A stretch of 44,822 nucleotides of DNA from Pseudomonadota bacterium (GTDB lineage Bacteria > Pseudomonadota > Alphaproteobacteria > Rickettsiales > SXRF01). A program made the translations under genes and the position numbers. Below, piece after piece: positions 1-8,400 of this stretch (within the stretch, counting starts at the first letter, position 1; each line of letters starts with the position of its first letter). The notes beneath the pieces are model-generated. The model saw only the letters and a list, made by a program, of their open reading frames with translations. It was not told the DNA's origin and made no database searches. The stretch is from contig CAUJIB010000016.1 of NCBI GenBank assembly GCA_963205245.1, forward strand, positions 1-44,822, read 5' to 3'.

Positions 1-1405
1 CCAAAGGCGCAGGCACTAAGAAAAACAACATAGTAACACCAGTACCAAGCGCAATAGAAACACGGACTAATATAGACGAACCTTTATCAAAGGCAGGAAC
101 AGCTTCATCAAAATACATTACCTTAATGATTTTCAGATAATAATAACAGCTAACCACACTGATACATACACCTAGCACAGCTAGCCAAGTTAGCCCTCCT
201 TCAATTGCAGCCAGCACCACATACAACTTCCCGAAAAAGCCAGACATTGGCGGAATCCCCGCCATAGAGAAAATACAAATACCAATCACGATAGCAAGAA
301 GAGGGTTTGTTTGTGATAAGCCACTTAGGTCTTTGATATTTTCAAGCGGCTTGCCATCCCTTTTCATAAGCAGGACAGCTCCAAACATACCCACGCTCAT
401 AAAAATATATACACTTAAATAAATCAGCATAGCCTGAACACCACTGGTATTTCCGGAAGCCAAAGCCATAAGCATAAAACCAACATGGCCAATGGAACTA
501 TAAGCAAGCAGGCGTTTAATGTTAGTTTGCATAATTGCACCGAACGCCCCAACCAGCATAGACATTATAGATACAAAAATAATAATCTGCTGCCACTGCA
601 AAATTGCAGGAGCAAACGGCTCCAGCAAAAAGCGGGTAAATAAAGCAAGGGCTGCAACTTTTGGTGCAGTAGCAAAAAATACTGTTACAGGTGTTGGAGC
701 ACCTTCATAAACATCCGGTGTCCACATATGAAATGGCACCACAGAAAGCTTAAAACAGAAACCAACCATTACCAGAACCAAACCTAACACAACACCTTTA
801 GAGAAGGTCTCATGTACGGCAAATAACTCTGCAAGAGCAGCAAAGCTGGTACTGCCGGCAAAGCCATAAATAAGTGACATGCCATACAGCATCATACCTG
901 AAGCCAGCGCACCAAGCACAAAATATTTAAGCCCCGCTTCATTGGATTTTGCATTATCACGAGTAAATGAAGCCAATACATAAAGGGCAAGGCTAGACAT
1001 TTCCAGTGCCATATATAAAGAAAGCAGGTCAGCCGCCGAGATCATAAGCATCATACCCAGCAACGCAAACAGCATAAGTATTATAAATTCAAATGGCCGC
1101 CCCCCCTCTTCGCGTAAGAATCCAGTTGAAAGCATCAACACCAAACCACCGGACATAAGCACCAGCATTTTTGCGAAAACAGTAAAATTATTGCTGGTAA
1201 ACATCCCGCCAAGAAAAACGCCACTTACATTATGAGGGCAAAGCAACATATATATAGTTATGCCAAGCGCAAATAAAGTAAGTAGAATCAGTGAGGTGCG
1301 AACTTGTTGCTGACGATAAAGCCCATACAGTAAAAATAATATCGTGGAAAACAACAAGAAAAATTCTGGCAACACCGCCTGAATTAAAGGGAATAAACCA
1401 CCCAT
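1..1405 (-). CDS. nuoN: NADH-quinone oxidoreductase subunit N (partial at left edge)
   Basis: Membrane-arm, antiporter-like subunit of complex I that helps couple quinone reduction to proton pumping. It is missing from the ORF track because it runs off the window. Reading back from ATG at 1405 gives 468 codons without a stop, starting MGGLFPLIQAVLPEFF and composed of consecutive hydrophobic helices. The conserved core includes PFHMWTPDVYEGAPTPVT and TNIKRLLAYSSIGHVGF, which are hallmarks of the proton-translocating NuoL/M/N family. Family length is about 480 residues, so only a short C-terminal piece should be missing. The start lies two bases after the nuoM stop, as expected for the last gene of a nuo operon. 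Subunit N rather than M or L follows from its position and from the GHVGFMLMALASG-type sequence. Confidence 0.96.
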   Translation of the reverse strand, partial: MGGLFPLIQAVLPEFFLLFSTILFLLYGLYRQQQVRTSLILLTLFALGITIYMLLCPHNVSGVFLGGMFTSNNFTVFAKMLVLMSGGLVLMLSTGFLREEGGRPFEFIILMLFALLGMMLMISAADLLSLYMALEMSSLALYVLASFTRDNAKSNEAGLKYFVLGALASGMMLYGMSLIYGFAGSTSFAALAELFAVHETFSKGVVLGLVLVMVGFCFKLSVVPFHMWTPDVYEGAPTPVTVFFATAPKVAALALFTRFLLEPFAPAILQWQQIIIFVSIMSMLVGAFGAIMQTNIKRLLAYSSIGHVGFMLMALASGNTSGVQAMLIYLSVYIFMSVGMFGAVLLMKRDGKPLENIKDLSGLSQTNPLLAIVIGICIFSMAGIPPMSGFFGKLYVVLAAIEGGLTWLAVLGVCISVVSCYYYLKIIKVMYFDEAVPAFDKGSSILVRVSIALGTGVTMLFFLVPAPL

Positions 1406-1407
1406 AT

Positions 1408-2898
1408 CTAATCCCTTTCCTTAAAACTATAATCTGCAGTTTGCTCTATCAAATTTTGCACTGAAGCCTCCATGGCATGGATATATGGTTTTGGATATAA
1501 TCCAATCCACAGCACAGTAAGCACCAAAGGTACAAATATCAATATTTCCCGTACCGAAACATCGGGCATAGTTTTTACTTCATCGTTAGTTATTTCACCA
1601 AATACCACGCGTTTATAGAGCCATAGAGCATAGGCCGCGCCGAGCACTACACCTGAAGTCGCCCCAAATGCCACATAAGTATTTGCCTTAAATGCGCCAA
1701 GCAACACTAAAAACTCACCAACAAAGCCTGAAGTGGTAGGAAGCCCGACCGAAGCCATGGTAAAGAACATAAATAACATAGCGTATTTCGGCATTATACT
1801 AGCTACCCCGCCATAATGATTAATTTCGCGTGTATGCAACCGGTCATAAACCACCCCCACACACAGGAATAATGCGCCGGAAACCAAACCATGGCTGATC
1901 ATCTGGGTAATTGCACCTTCAATACCTTGGATATTGAAAGTAAAAATACCAATTGTTACAAATCCCATATGGGCAACGGAAGAATAAGCAATCAGTTTTT
2001 TCATATCATGCTGCATAAGTGCTACCAGTGAAGTATAGATCACAGCAATAACACTAAGGGTAAACATAAACGGCGCGAAATAATGCGAAGCATCAGGCAG
2101 CATGGGAAGTGAAAAACGCAGGAAACCATAAGCCCCCATTTTTAGCAATATACCAGCAAGGATTACCGAACCTGCTGTTGGTGCCTGCACGTGCGCATCC
2201 GGAAGCCAAGTATGCACTGGCCACATTGGCACTTTCACAGCAAAAGAAGCAAACATCGCCAACCATAAATATTGCTGCACTGAAAGAGCAAGGCTTGGTG
2301 ATTTTTCCATCAATGTTGGAATATCAGTAGTGCCGAAACTCAGATATAGATAAATAATCGCTACTAAAAACAACACTGATCCAGCGAGAGTGTAGAGGAA
2401 GAATTTATAAGAAGCATAAATACGGCGGTTGCCACCCCAGATACCGATAATCAGGTACATCGGGATCAGCATACCTTCAAAGAAAATATAAAACATTACC
2501 GTATCCAGCACGCAGAACACACCAATTACAAATGCTTCAAGCAGCAAGAAATTCACCATGAAAGCCCGCACCCGAGTGGTAATGGATTCCCAACTGCATA
2601 ATATGCAAAACGGCATAAGGAAAGTGGTAAGCAGCACCATGAATAAGGAAATACCATCAATGCCCAGATGATAATTAATCCCTAAATCGCCAAACCACTG
2701 CGCTTTTTCTACAAATTGAAATTTTGCCGAAGATGCATCAAAACCAAACCATAATCCAAGAGATGTAAAAAATGTAATAATGGTAGTAAATAGCGCAATA
2801 TAGCGTGCTTCATTTTCTCCTTGCCCGCCTTCAGAACGGGTAAATAGCATAATCACAAATGCACCGATAAGAGGCAATAATATCAATATGCTAAGCAT
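1408..2898 (-). CDS. nuoM: NADH-quinone oxidoreductase subunit M
   Basis: Antiporter-like, proton-pumping membrane subunit of complex I. The protein is hydrophobic throughout and carries the family signatures PVHTWLPDAHVQAPTAGSV and DMKKLIAYSSVAHMGFV, including conserved lysines and histidines of the proton path. The ORF track begins at a TTG (2916) inside nuoL. I prefer the ATG at 2898 (MLSILILLPLIGAF) because it matches the usual NuoM N-terminus and forms a TAATG overlap with the nuoL stop. That gives 496 aa, normal for the family. It sits between nuoL and nuoN with two bases before nuoN, so it is co-translated with both. Confidence 0.97.
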   Translation of the reverse strand: MLSILILLPLIGAFVIMLFTRSEGGQGENEARYIALFTTIITFFTSLGLWFGFDASSAKFQFVEKAQWFGDLGINYHLGIDGISLFMVLLTTFLMPFCILCSWESITTRVRAFMVNFLLLEAFVIGVFCVLDTVMFYIFFEGMLIPMYLIIGIWGGNRRIYASYKFFLYTLAGSVLFLVAIIYLYLSFGTTDIPTLMEKSPSLALSVQQYLWLAMFASFAVKVPMWPVHTWLPDAHVQAPTAGSVILAGILLKMGAYGFLRFSLPMLPDASHYFAPFMFTLSVIAVIYTSLVALMQHDMKKLIAYSSVAHMGFVTIGIFTFNIQGIEGAITQMISHGLVSGALFLCVGVVYDRLHTREINHYGGVASIMPKYAMLFMFFTMASVGLPTTSGFVGEFLVLLGAFKANTYVAFGATSGVVLGAAYALWLYKRVVFGEITNDEVKTMPDVSVREILIFVPLVLTVLWIGLYPKPYIHAMEASVQNLIEQTADYSFKERD

Positions 2899-4814
2899 TA
2901 CCCAAGTACCACCCAACTAATAATTATTAAAAATCCGACCAGTATAGAAAAGGCATAATGATATAAATACCCAGTTTGTAACAAGGAAGTACGACCAGCT
3001 ACCAGATGAGTAATAAGTGCTGCACCGTTTGGCCCTAATCCATCAATGATTTTTTCATCCCAGAATTTCCATAGATATTGTCCCAAACGCTTGGCAGGTT
3101 TTACAAAGAGAACATCATAAATCTCATCAAAATACCATTTATTGAGCAAGAAGCGATAAAGTAAAGGAAATTTTGCCGAAATTTTAGATGGAGTAGCTGG
3201 ATATACAACATAGAAAATCCAAGCTAACGTAATACCTGAAATAGCCATAAGCAGAGGTAAAGTTCCTACCCAAGCCGGTGTGTGGTGAGCTTTTTCTATT
3301 GCATCATGCGAAGCAATGGTTGTCTGCCAGAAATGGCCTTCGGCAGAAACCAAACCAAAAATATGATAACCTAACCAGCCAGAAAATACCGCACCAAATG
3401 AAAGCAACAAAAGCGGTTTTAACATAATCGCAGGTGATTCATGCACATGGGAAAGGACTTCTTTAGAAGCACGCGATTTGCCATGGAAGGTCATAAATAA
3501 TAGCCGCCATGAGTAAAAAGCTGTCATAAAAGCAGCAGCAATCCCCATCCAGAAAGCAAAACGTCCTGCTTCACCACCTGCGTAAGCTGCTTCTAAAATC
3601 ATATCCTTAGAGTAATATCCGGCAAAGATCGGCACACCAGCCAGCGCCAGTGAACCTATCCACATATAACCATAAGTCACCGGCATTTTTTTCCATACGC
3701 CACCCATATAGCGCATGTCCTGCTCGCCGGACATACCATGTATGACAGAGCCAGCACCAAGAAATAACAAAGCCTTAAAGAAAGCATGCGTCATCAAATG
3801 AAACATTGCTGCCGAATACGCACCCACGCCACAAGCAAAAAACATATAGCCAAGCTGCGAACATGTAGAATAGGCAATAACCCGCTTAATATCATTTTGA
3901 ACAAGACCAACAGTTGCGGCAAAAAATGCTGTACAAGCACCAATAATAGTAACTAGTGTAAGTGCATCTGGAGCATGTTCAAATAAAGGCGAGCAGCGCA
4001 CTACCATGAACACACCTGCGGTTACCATAGTTGCCGCATGGATAAGTGCAGATACCGGAGTTGGCCCTTCCATGGCATCGGGAAGCCAAGTATGTAGCCC
4101 TAGTTGGGCAGATTTACCCATCGCACCAATAAAGAGCAAAATACAGATTAAAGTAAGGGCATGATACTCATGACCAAGGAACATGAATTTATCAGAAGCA
4201 TGCGCTGAAACTACTGCAAAAATTCCATCAAATTGTACTGTACCAAATAATACAAATGCAGCAAAAATTCCGAGCGCAAAACCAAAATCGCCCACACGGT
4301 TTACGATAAAAGCCTTCATTGCCGCATTACAGGCCGATTGCCTTTTAAACCAGAACCCAATCAGAAGATAGGAGCAAAGCCCCACCCCTTCCCAACCAAG
4401 GAACAGTTGCACTAAATTATCAGAAGTAACCAACATCAACATGAAAAAAGTAAACAGCGAAAGATAAGCCATGAAACGCGGCTGGTGCTCATCATGGCTC
4501 ATATAGCCAACCGAATATAGATGCACCACTGCCGAAACCCATGTAACCACCACCAGCATAACCGCTGTCAGTGCATCCACCCGCAATGTCCAGTTCGCTA
4601 CAAAATCACCAGAGATAATCCACGGCAGGACATTGGCTTTATGTACACCACCTACACCAAAAGCAAAATCCAAAAATATCACCCCAGATAAAATAGCAGA
4701 AATAACCATTGCTCCACAGGTTAACTGCTGTGCAAGTGAATTAGAAATTGAACGGACATTAAGCCCAACAATCAATGCCGCAAAAAGTGGAAGAAATACG
4801 ATAAAAGAAATCAT
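2898..4814 (-). CDS. nuoL: NADH-quinone oxidoreductase subunit L
   Basis: Largest antiporter-like subunit, at the distal end of the complex I membrane arm, with the long lateral C-terminal helix of the family. At 638 aa it is full length. Visible signatures are the block around LGWEGVGLCSYLLIGFW, LHTWLPDAMEGPTPVSALIHAA (conserved lysine/histidine proton path) and DIKRVIAYSTCSQLGYM. The C-terminus ends in a hydrophobic helix, consistent with the terminal TM of NuoL. The ATG start is seven bases from the nuoK stop, and its stop overlaps the nuoM start as TAATG. Nothing is unusual apart from the short spacing. Confidence 0.98.
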   Translation of the reverse strand: MISFIVFLPLFAALIVGLNVRSISNSLAQQLTCGAMVISAILSGVIFLDFAFGVGGVHKANVLPWIISGDFVANWTLRVDALTAVMLVVVTWVSAVVHLYSVGYMSHDEHQPRFMAYLSLFTFFMLMLVTSDNLVQLFLGWEGVGLCSYLLIGFWFKRQSACNAAMKAFIVNRVGDFGFALGIFAAFVLFGTVQFDGIFAVVSAHASDKFMFLGHEYHALTLICILLFIGAMGKSAQLGLHTWLPDAMEGPTPVSALIHAATMVTAGVFMVVRCSPLFEHAPDALTLVTIIGACTAFFAATVGLVQNDIKRVIAYSTCSQLGYMFFACGVGAYSAAMFHLMTHAFFKALLFLGAGSVIHGMSGEQDMRYMGGVWKKMPVTYGYMWIGSLALAGVPIFAGYYSKDMILEAAYAGGEAGRFAFWMGIAAAFMTAFYSWRLLFMTFHGKSRASKEVLSHVHESPAIMLKPLLLLSFGAVFSGWLGYHIFGLVSAEGHFWQTTIASHDAIEKAHHTPAWVGTLPLLMAISGITLAWIFYVVYPATPSKISAKFPLLYRFLLNKWYFDEIYDVLFVKPAKRLGQYLWKFWDEKIIDGLGPNGAALITHLVAGRTSLLQTGYLYHYAFSILVGFLIIISWVVLG

Positions 4815-4821
4815 GCCAGAG

Positions 4822-5148
4822 CTAACCCTTCATCATATTTACATCTTCCACCGCGATAGTACCGCGGTTACGGAAGTAAATAACAAGTATAGCAAGACCG
4901 ATAGCTGCTTCAGCAGCAGCAACTGTAAGGATAAACATAGAAAATATTTGCCCGGTTAGGTCACCCAACTTTACCGAAAAAGCTACAAAATTTATATTAA
5001 CCGAAAGCAGGATGAGCTCTATAGACATGAGGATAGTAATGATATTCTTGCGGTTAAGGAAAATTCCACACACACCGATAGTAAATAATAGAGCGGACAG
5101 CACTAAATAATGAAAAATACCAATATCACCAAAAAATATATGATCCAT
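4822..5148 (-). CDS. nuoK: NADH-quinone oxidoreductase subunit K
   Basis: Small three-helix membrane subunit of complex I (MrpC-like) that lies next to NuoJ and carries buried glutamates of the proton channel. The 108-aa product contains [21 protein letters not shown] and a later glutamate-bearing helix ([12 protein letters not shown]), both diagnostic. It is about six residues longer than the usual 101-102 because of the N-terminal [10 protein letters not shown]. The ATG at 5148 overlaps the nuoJ stop as TAATG, which supports that start. Confidence 0.97.
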   Translation of the reverse strand: MDHIFFGDIGIFHYLVLSALLFTIGVCGIFLNRKNIITILMSIELILLSVNINFVAFSVKLGDLTGQIFSMFILTVAAAEAAIGLAILVIYFRNRGTIAVEDVNMMKG

Positions 5149-5771
5149 TATTTTATCCCCTCGCCTGATTTCACCGATACCAGTTCCATACCGCTTTCCT
5201 TGGTACGTGCAAGCTGTTTTGCAATATTTTGTTTACGCACACCAATCCTATCGCGTTTGGTTAGCACAATCGCCCCGATCATAGCAATAAGCAAAATTAT
5301 GCCAGCCATCTGAAATGGATAAGCATAGTTAGTATATAAAATATTACCGATAGCTTGTGTATTAGTAACCTCACTGCTAGATGCAATAGCATTTTTTACT
5401 GGGGCAAGCATATTTTTCCCCTTCAAAGAACTAGAAAAAACAAACACAAATTCGGCAAAAATTGTTACCGCCACTGCTCCACCTAAAGGCAGGTAACGCA
5501 AAAAACCATCACGCATTTCCGAAAAATTTATATTAAGCATCATAACCACGAACAGAAACAAAACCGCCACCGCACCAACATAAACAATTACCAGAGTCAT
5601 CGCTATATATTCTGCACCAAGAAGGACAAACAGCCCTGCCGCATTAAAAAATGCGAGAATAAGAAACAATACGCTATGAACAGGATTTTTGCTGGAAATA
5701 ACCATTAATGCTGAAAAAATTGTTATCAACGAAAATATATAAAACATTAAATTTGCAATATTTTCAGCCAT
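5148..5771 (-). CDS. nuoJ: NADH-quinone oxidoreductase subunit J
   Basis: Membrane subunit of complex I located beside NuoA and NuoK. The family signatures [20 protein letters not shown] and [15 protein letters not shown] lie in TM helices 2-3. The 207-aa length and about five hydrophobic segments fit. The charged tail (after about residue 170, [16 protein letters not shown]) is typical of alphaproteobacterial NuoJ. The ATG follows the nuoI stop with no gap (TAGATG), and the stop overlaps nuoK. Confidence 0.97.
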   Translation of the reverse strand: MAENIANLMFYIFSLITIFSALMVISSKNPVHSVLFLILAFFNAAGLFVLLGAEYIAMTLVIVYVGAVAVLFLFVVMMLNINFSEMRDGFLRYLPLGGAVAVTIFAEFVFVFSSSLKGKNMLAPVKNAIASSSEVTNTQAIGNILYTNYAYPFQMAGIILLIAMIGAIVLTKRDRIGVRKQNIAKQLARTKESGMELVSVKSGEGIK

Positions 5772-6254
5772 CTACCGATACTCCGCATCCGCCATTAAAC
5801 TTGTAGAAATTACTGATTCCCAACGCTCACCATTAGAAAGTAATTTTTCCTTGTTATATAATAATTCTTCATGGGTTTCAGTAGCAAATTCAAAGTTAGG
5901 AGTCTCTACAATTGCATCCACTGGGCACGCTTCCTGACAAAAACCACAATAAATACATTTGGTCATGTCAATATCATAACGAGTAGTACGGCGTGATCCA
6001 TCAACGCGGGCTTCTGCCTCAATGGTTATGGCCTGTGCAGGGCAAATCGCCTCACAAAGTTTACAAGCAATGCAGCGTTCTTCACCATTAGGATAACGAC
6101 GCAAAGCGTGTTCACCGCGAAAACGCGGACTCAAGGCTCCTTTTTCATAAGGGTAGTTAATAGTAACCGGCTTTTTGAACATATATTTCAAAGTCAATAA
6201 AAACCCTGAAATAAGCTCAACAAGCAAAAAAGCCTTTGCTGTTTTATTTATCAT
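5772..6254 (-). CDS. nuoI: NADH-quinone oxidoreductase subunit I (two [4Fe-4S] clusters)
   Basis: TYKY-type ferredoxin subunit linking the peripheral arm of complex I to the quinone site. It carries clusters N6a and N6b. Two complete CxxCxxCxxxCP motifs are visible: [12 protein letters not shown] and [12 protein letters not shown]. The N-terminal [17 protein letters not shown] sequence is strongly conserved in alphaproteobacterial and mitochondrial homologues. At 160 aa it is close to the usual 162. Its start lies inside the last 11 bases of the upstream dedA-like gene, so the two are translationally close although unrelated in known function. Confidence 0.98.
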   Translation of the reverse strand: MINKTAKAFLLVELISGFLLTLKYMFKKPVTINYPYEKGALSPRFRGEHALRRYPNGEERCIACKLCEAICPAQAITIEAEARVDGSRRTTRYDIDMTKCIYCGFCQEACPVDAIVETPNFEFATETHEELLYNKEKLLSNGERWESVISTSLMADAEYR

Positions 6255-6927
6255 TTATATTACCATTATCTTTTTTCATTTTATTATTATGGTTATACCG
6301 CCACATATAAAGCACCACAAAAATAACCGCAACAAAAACTACTGCTGTAACGACATAAGGCATATAGTGTTTAACCATCTCCTCATTATCACCTATGAAA
6401 TAACCAACAACCGTAAGAACGGTCATCCATATAGTGCTACCAAGCCCAGTATAAATACAGAATTTTTTAAGATCCATATGAGCAAGACCTGCCGGAAAGG
6501 CTATAAAATGCCGTACCCCCGGAATCAATCGCCCTGTAAAGGTAGATATATCTCCGTGGCTGGCAAAAAATTTATCAAGCTTGTCTATTTTTTCGTGGGT
6601 AAAGAAAAAATATTTACCATAGGAGTAAAAAAATCTTCGTCCCAGATAATAAGCCAGATAATAATTAAACAATGATCCAGCTATAGCGCCAAAAGTCCCC
6701 ATTGCTATCACCACCCAGAAATTCATGTGTCCCTGCTGTACCAATACACCAGCAGGAATCATTGTTACTTCACTAGGAATAGGTACAAAAGTACTTTCAA
6801 GCAATGACATGATAAAAATGCCCAAATATCCAAAATGGTGAACAAATTCAATTAGCCAATTAAAAAATGCTTCAATAATACTTATATCGATAGGAGAGGT
6901 TTCCATATTGGACTCTTTTTCTTCCAT
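6244..6927 (-). CDS. DedA/VTT-family membrane protein inside the nuo operon
   Basis: DedA/VTT proteins are integral membrane proteins linked to lipid-carrier flipping and membrane homeostasis. The family match is visible as [19 protein letters not shown], a G-rich helix with [11 protein letters not shown], and [18 protein letters not shown] with the conserved arginine. The ORF track starts at 7005 inside nuoH. I use the ATG at 6927 ([11 protein letters not shown]), two bases beyond the nuoH stop, giving 227 aa. The inner ATG at 6906 has an AAAAGAG ribosome site and is an alternative. The 3' end overlaps nuoI by 11 bases. The C-terminal tail is rich in N, K and D. The substrate is unknown, and placement between nuoH and nuoI is not a standard nuo arrangement. 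Confidence 0.9.
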   Translation of the reverse strand: MEEKESNMETSPIDISIIEAFFNWLIEFVHHFGYLGIFIMSLLESTFVPIPSEVTMIPAGVLVQQGHMNFWVVIAMGTFGAIAGSLFNYYLAYYLGRRFFYSYGKYFFFTHEKIDKLDKFFASHGDISTFTGRLIPGVRHFIAFPAGLAHMDLKKFCIYTGLGSTIWMTVLTVVGYFIGDNEEMVKHYMPYVVTAVVFVAVIFVVLYMWRYNHNNKMKKDNGNINDK

Positions 6928-6929
6928 AA

Positions 6930-7940
6930 TTAGACCGTCATATAAACAACATAGGCTGAGGTAAGAACTACCCATACTAATGAAAATGGTAAAAACACTT
7001 TCCAACCCAAACGCATCAACTGATCATAACGGTAGCGAGGCAAAGTTGCCCTCGCCCAGATAAAAACAAAAAGGCAGATAAATATTTTTATAGCAAACCA
7101 CAATACTGGTGGAACCATCGTAAACAAAGCAATATCAGCTACCGGCTGCCAGCCCCCCAAAAATAATATAGTCGTCATACCAGACATCAAAATCATATTG
7201 GCATATTCACCAAGGAAAAACAGGGCAAATGACATTGAAGAATATTCAACATTATAGCCGGCTACCAATTCGGCTTCGGCTTCCGGCAAATCAAAAGGAT
7301 GGCGGTTGGTTTCTGCAAGAGCAGAAATAAAAAACACTATAAACATTGGGAACAACATACCAAAAGCATGCCAATTCTGGATACCGCCAGCTTGTGAGCG
7401 TACAATCTCACCAAGATTAAGCGAGCCAACCAGCAAAAGAACCGTAACAATCACAAAGCCGATTGATACTTCATAAGATACCATTTGCGCGCTAGAACGG
7501 ATCGCACCTAGGAAAGCGTATTTGGAATTACTCGCCCAACCGGCCATGATAATCCCATAAACACCCAGCGAAGAAATAGCGAACAAATACAATATCCCAA
7601 CATTTATATCTGCAATTACAAATTCCGGTGCAAGTGGTATAACCGCCCAGCCTAGGAGTGCCAGCATAAAAGTTATCATAGGTGCTATCAAAAATATTAC
7701 CCTGCTAGATTGGGAAGGAATAATGGTTTCCTTCAGAAATAGTTTCAAACCATCGGCAAATGGCTGTAATACCCCCCAAAATCCAACTACATTCGGCCCT
7801 TTACGCAACTGCATAGCCGCAATAACCTTACGCTCTACGAGAGTAAGCATCGCCACACACACCAATAGCGGAACAACCACCAGCAAAATTTTTCCTAGAG
7901 GAATCAACAAAGGCATTAAAAATTCAATAATTTCATTCAT
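6930..7940 (-). CDS. nuoH: NADH-quinone oxidoreductase subunit H
   Basis: Membrane subunit of complex I that forms much of the quinone-binding chamber at the junction with the peripheral arm. Signatures are [18 protein letters not shown] near the N-terminus, [27 protein letters not shown] in the middle, and [15 protein letters not shown] near the end; these are among the most conserved stretches of complex I. The ORF track starts at a GTG (7946). The in-frame ATG two codons later (7940, MNEIIEFL) is a more usual start, giving 336 aa. It follows the small 78-aa membrane gene by about nine bases. Confidence 0.97.
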   Translation of the reverse strand: MNEIIEFLMPLLIPLGKILLVVVPLLVCVAMLTLVERKVIAAMQLRKGPNVVGFWGVLQPFADGLKLFLKETIIPSQSSRVIFLIAPMITFMLALLGWAVIPLAPEFVIADINVGILYLFAISSLGVYGIIMAGWASNSKYAFLGAIRSSAQMVSYEVSIGFVIVTVLLLVGSLNLGEIVRSQAGGIQNWHAFGMLFPMFIVFFISALAETNRHPFDLPEAEAELVAGYNVEYSSMSFALFFLGEYANMILMSGMTTILFLGGWQPVADIALFTMVPPVLWFAIKIFICLFVFIWARATLPRYRYDQLMRLGWKVFLPFSLVWVVLTSAYVVYMTV

Positions 7941-7949
7941 ATTCACAAT

Positions 7950-8186
7950 CTAGTTAAAAAAATTATCCTTATCGTCCTTTTTTTCTTCTTTCATACTGGA
8001 GCTTATAGCAATTAAAATTCCAGATACTACGGCTATTATAATAAAAGTTCCTAATATCTTACCAAGAAATTCTTCTGGAATATTAATTCCCCACAACCGT
8101 AACAAAAAGAAGGATCCGGTTATAACAACACTTACTGCAATCAATATTAATAATTTCTGTTGAACGGAATAACTGTACCATTTCAT
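7950..8186 (-). CDS. Small two-helix membrane protein (unknown) in the nuo operon
   Basis: I do not recognise this 78-aa protein. It shows two hydrophobic stretches, roughly residues 10-30 (LLILIAVSVVITGSFFLL) and 41-62 (LGKILGTFIIIAVVSGILIA). A short connecting loop separates them, and the tail is very acidic and basic (KEEKKDDKD). It therefore looks like a small hairpin inner-membrane protein. It starts with ATG one base after the stop of the DUF4177 gene and ends nine bases before nuoH. It is thus embedded in the operon, and a role in complex I assembly or stability is only a guess from position. Confidence 0.75.
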   Translation of the reverse strand: MKWYSYSVQQKLLILIAVSVVITGSFFLLRLWGINIPEEFLGKILGTFIIIAVVSGILIAISSSMKEEKKDDKDNFFN

Positions 8187-8187
8187 A

Positions 8188-8400
8188 TCAAATATCTTTC
8201 TCTAGCACAGTTACAAAAGCTTCTCGTTTAAAAATAAGCAGCTCTCTACGAGATTCCCGTTCTATCGTTACCACTTTCCAACCTTCTTTAGCATGAATAT
8301 TGAGGAAATTTGTGAATTTACGCGGATCAACTTTTGCACCAAATAGCAAAATAGACCCCATCAACGGCTCACGATAAATTACAACTTTATATTCCTTCAC
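8188..8400 (-). CDS. DUF4177-like small protein in the nuo operon
   Basis: A 70-aa soluble protein with the pattern MKEYKVVIYRE...LNIHAKEGWKVVTI...ELLIFKR. This matches the DUF4177-type layout: two short beta strands around a conserved EGW, with a final strand giving the polar tail. Function is unknown for the family. The start is a GTG that overlaps the nuoG stop codon as TAGTG, so translation is probably coupled to nuoG. The next Met (residue 14) would remove the first strand. It is followed one base later by the 78-aa membrane protein, and the two may act together. Confidence 0.78.
   Translation of the reverse strand: MKEYKVVIYREPLMGSILLFGAKVDPRKFTNFLNIHAKEGWKVVTIERESRRELLIFKREAFVTVLEKDI

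Noticed and set aside
519-710. 63-aa plus-strand ORF and similar frames within nuoN
   Set aside because: It lies antisense to the conserved nuoN frame and shows no ribosome site or family pattern; a shadow.
2899-2916. TTG start of nuoM from the ORF track
   Set aside because: ATG at 2898 gives the family N-terminus and a TAATG overlap with nuoL.
6175-6675. 166-aa plus-strand ORF
   Set aside because: Antisense to dedA-like and nuoI, rich in I, K and N as expected of a shadow in AT-rich DNA.
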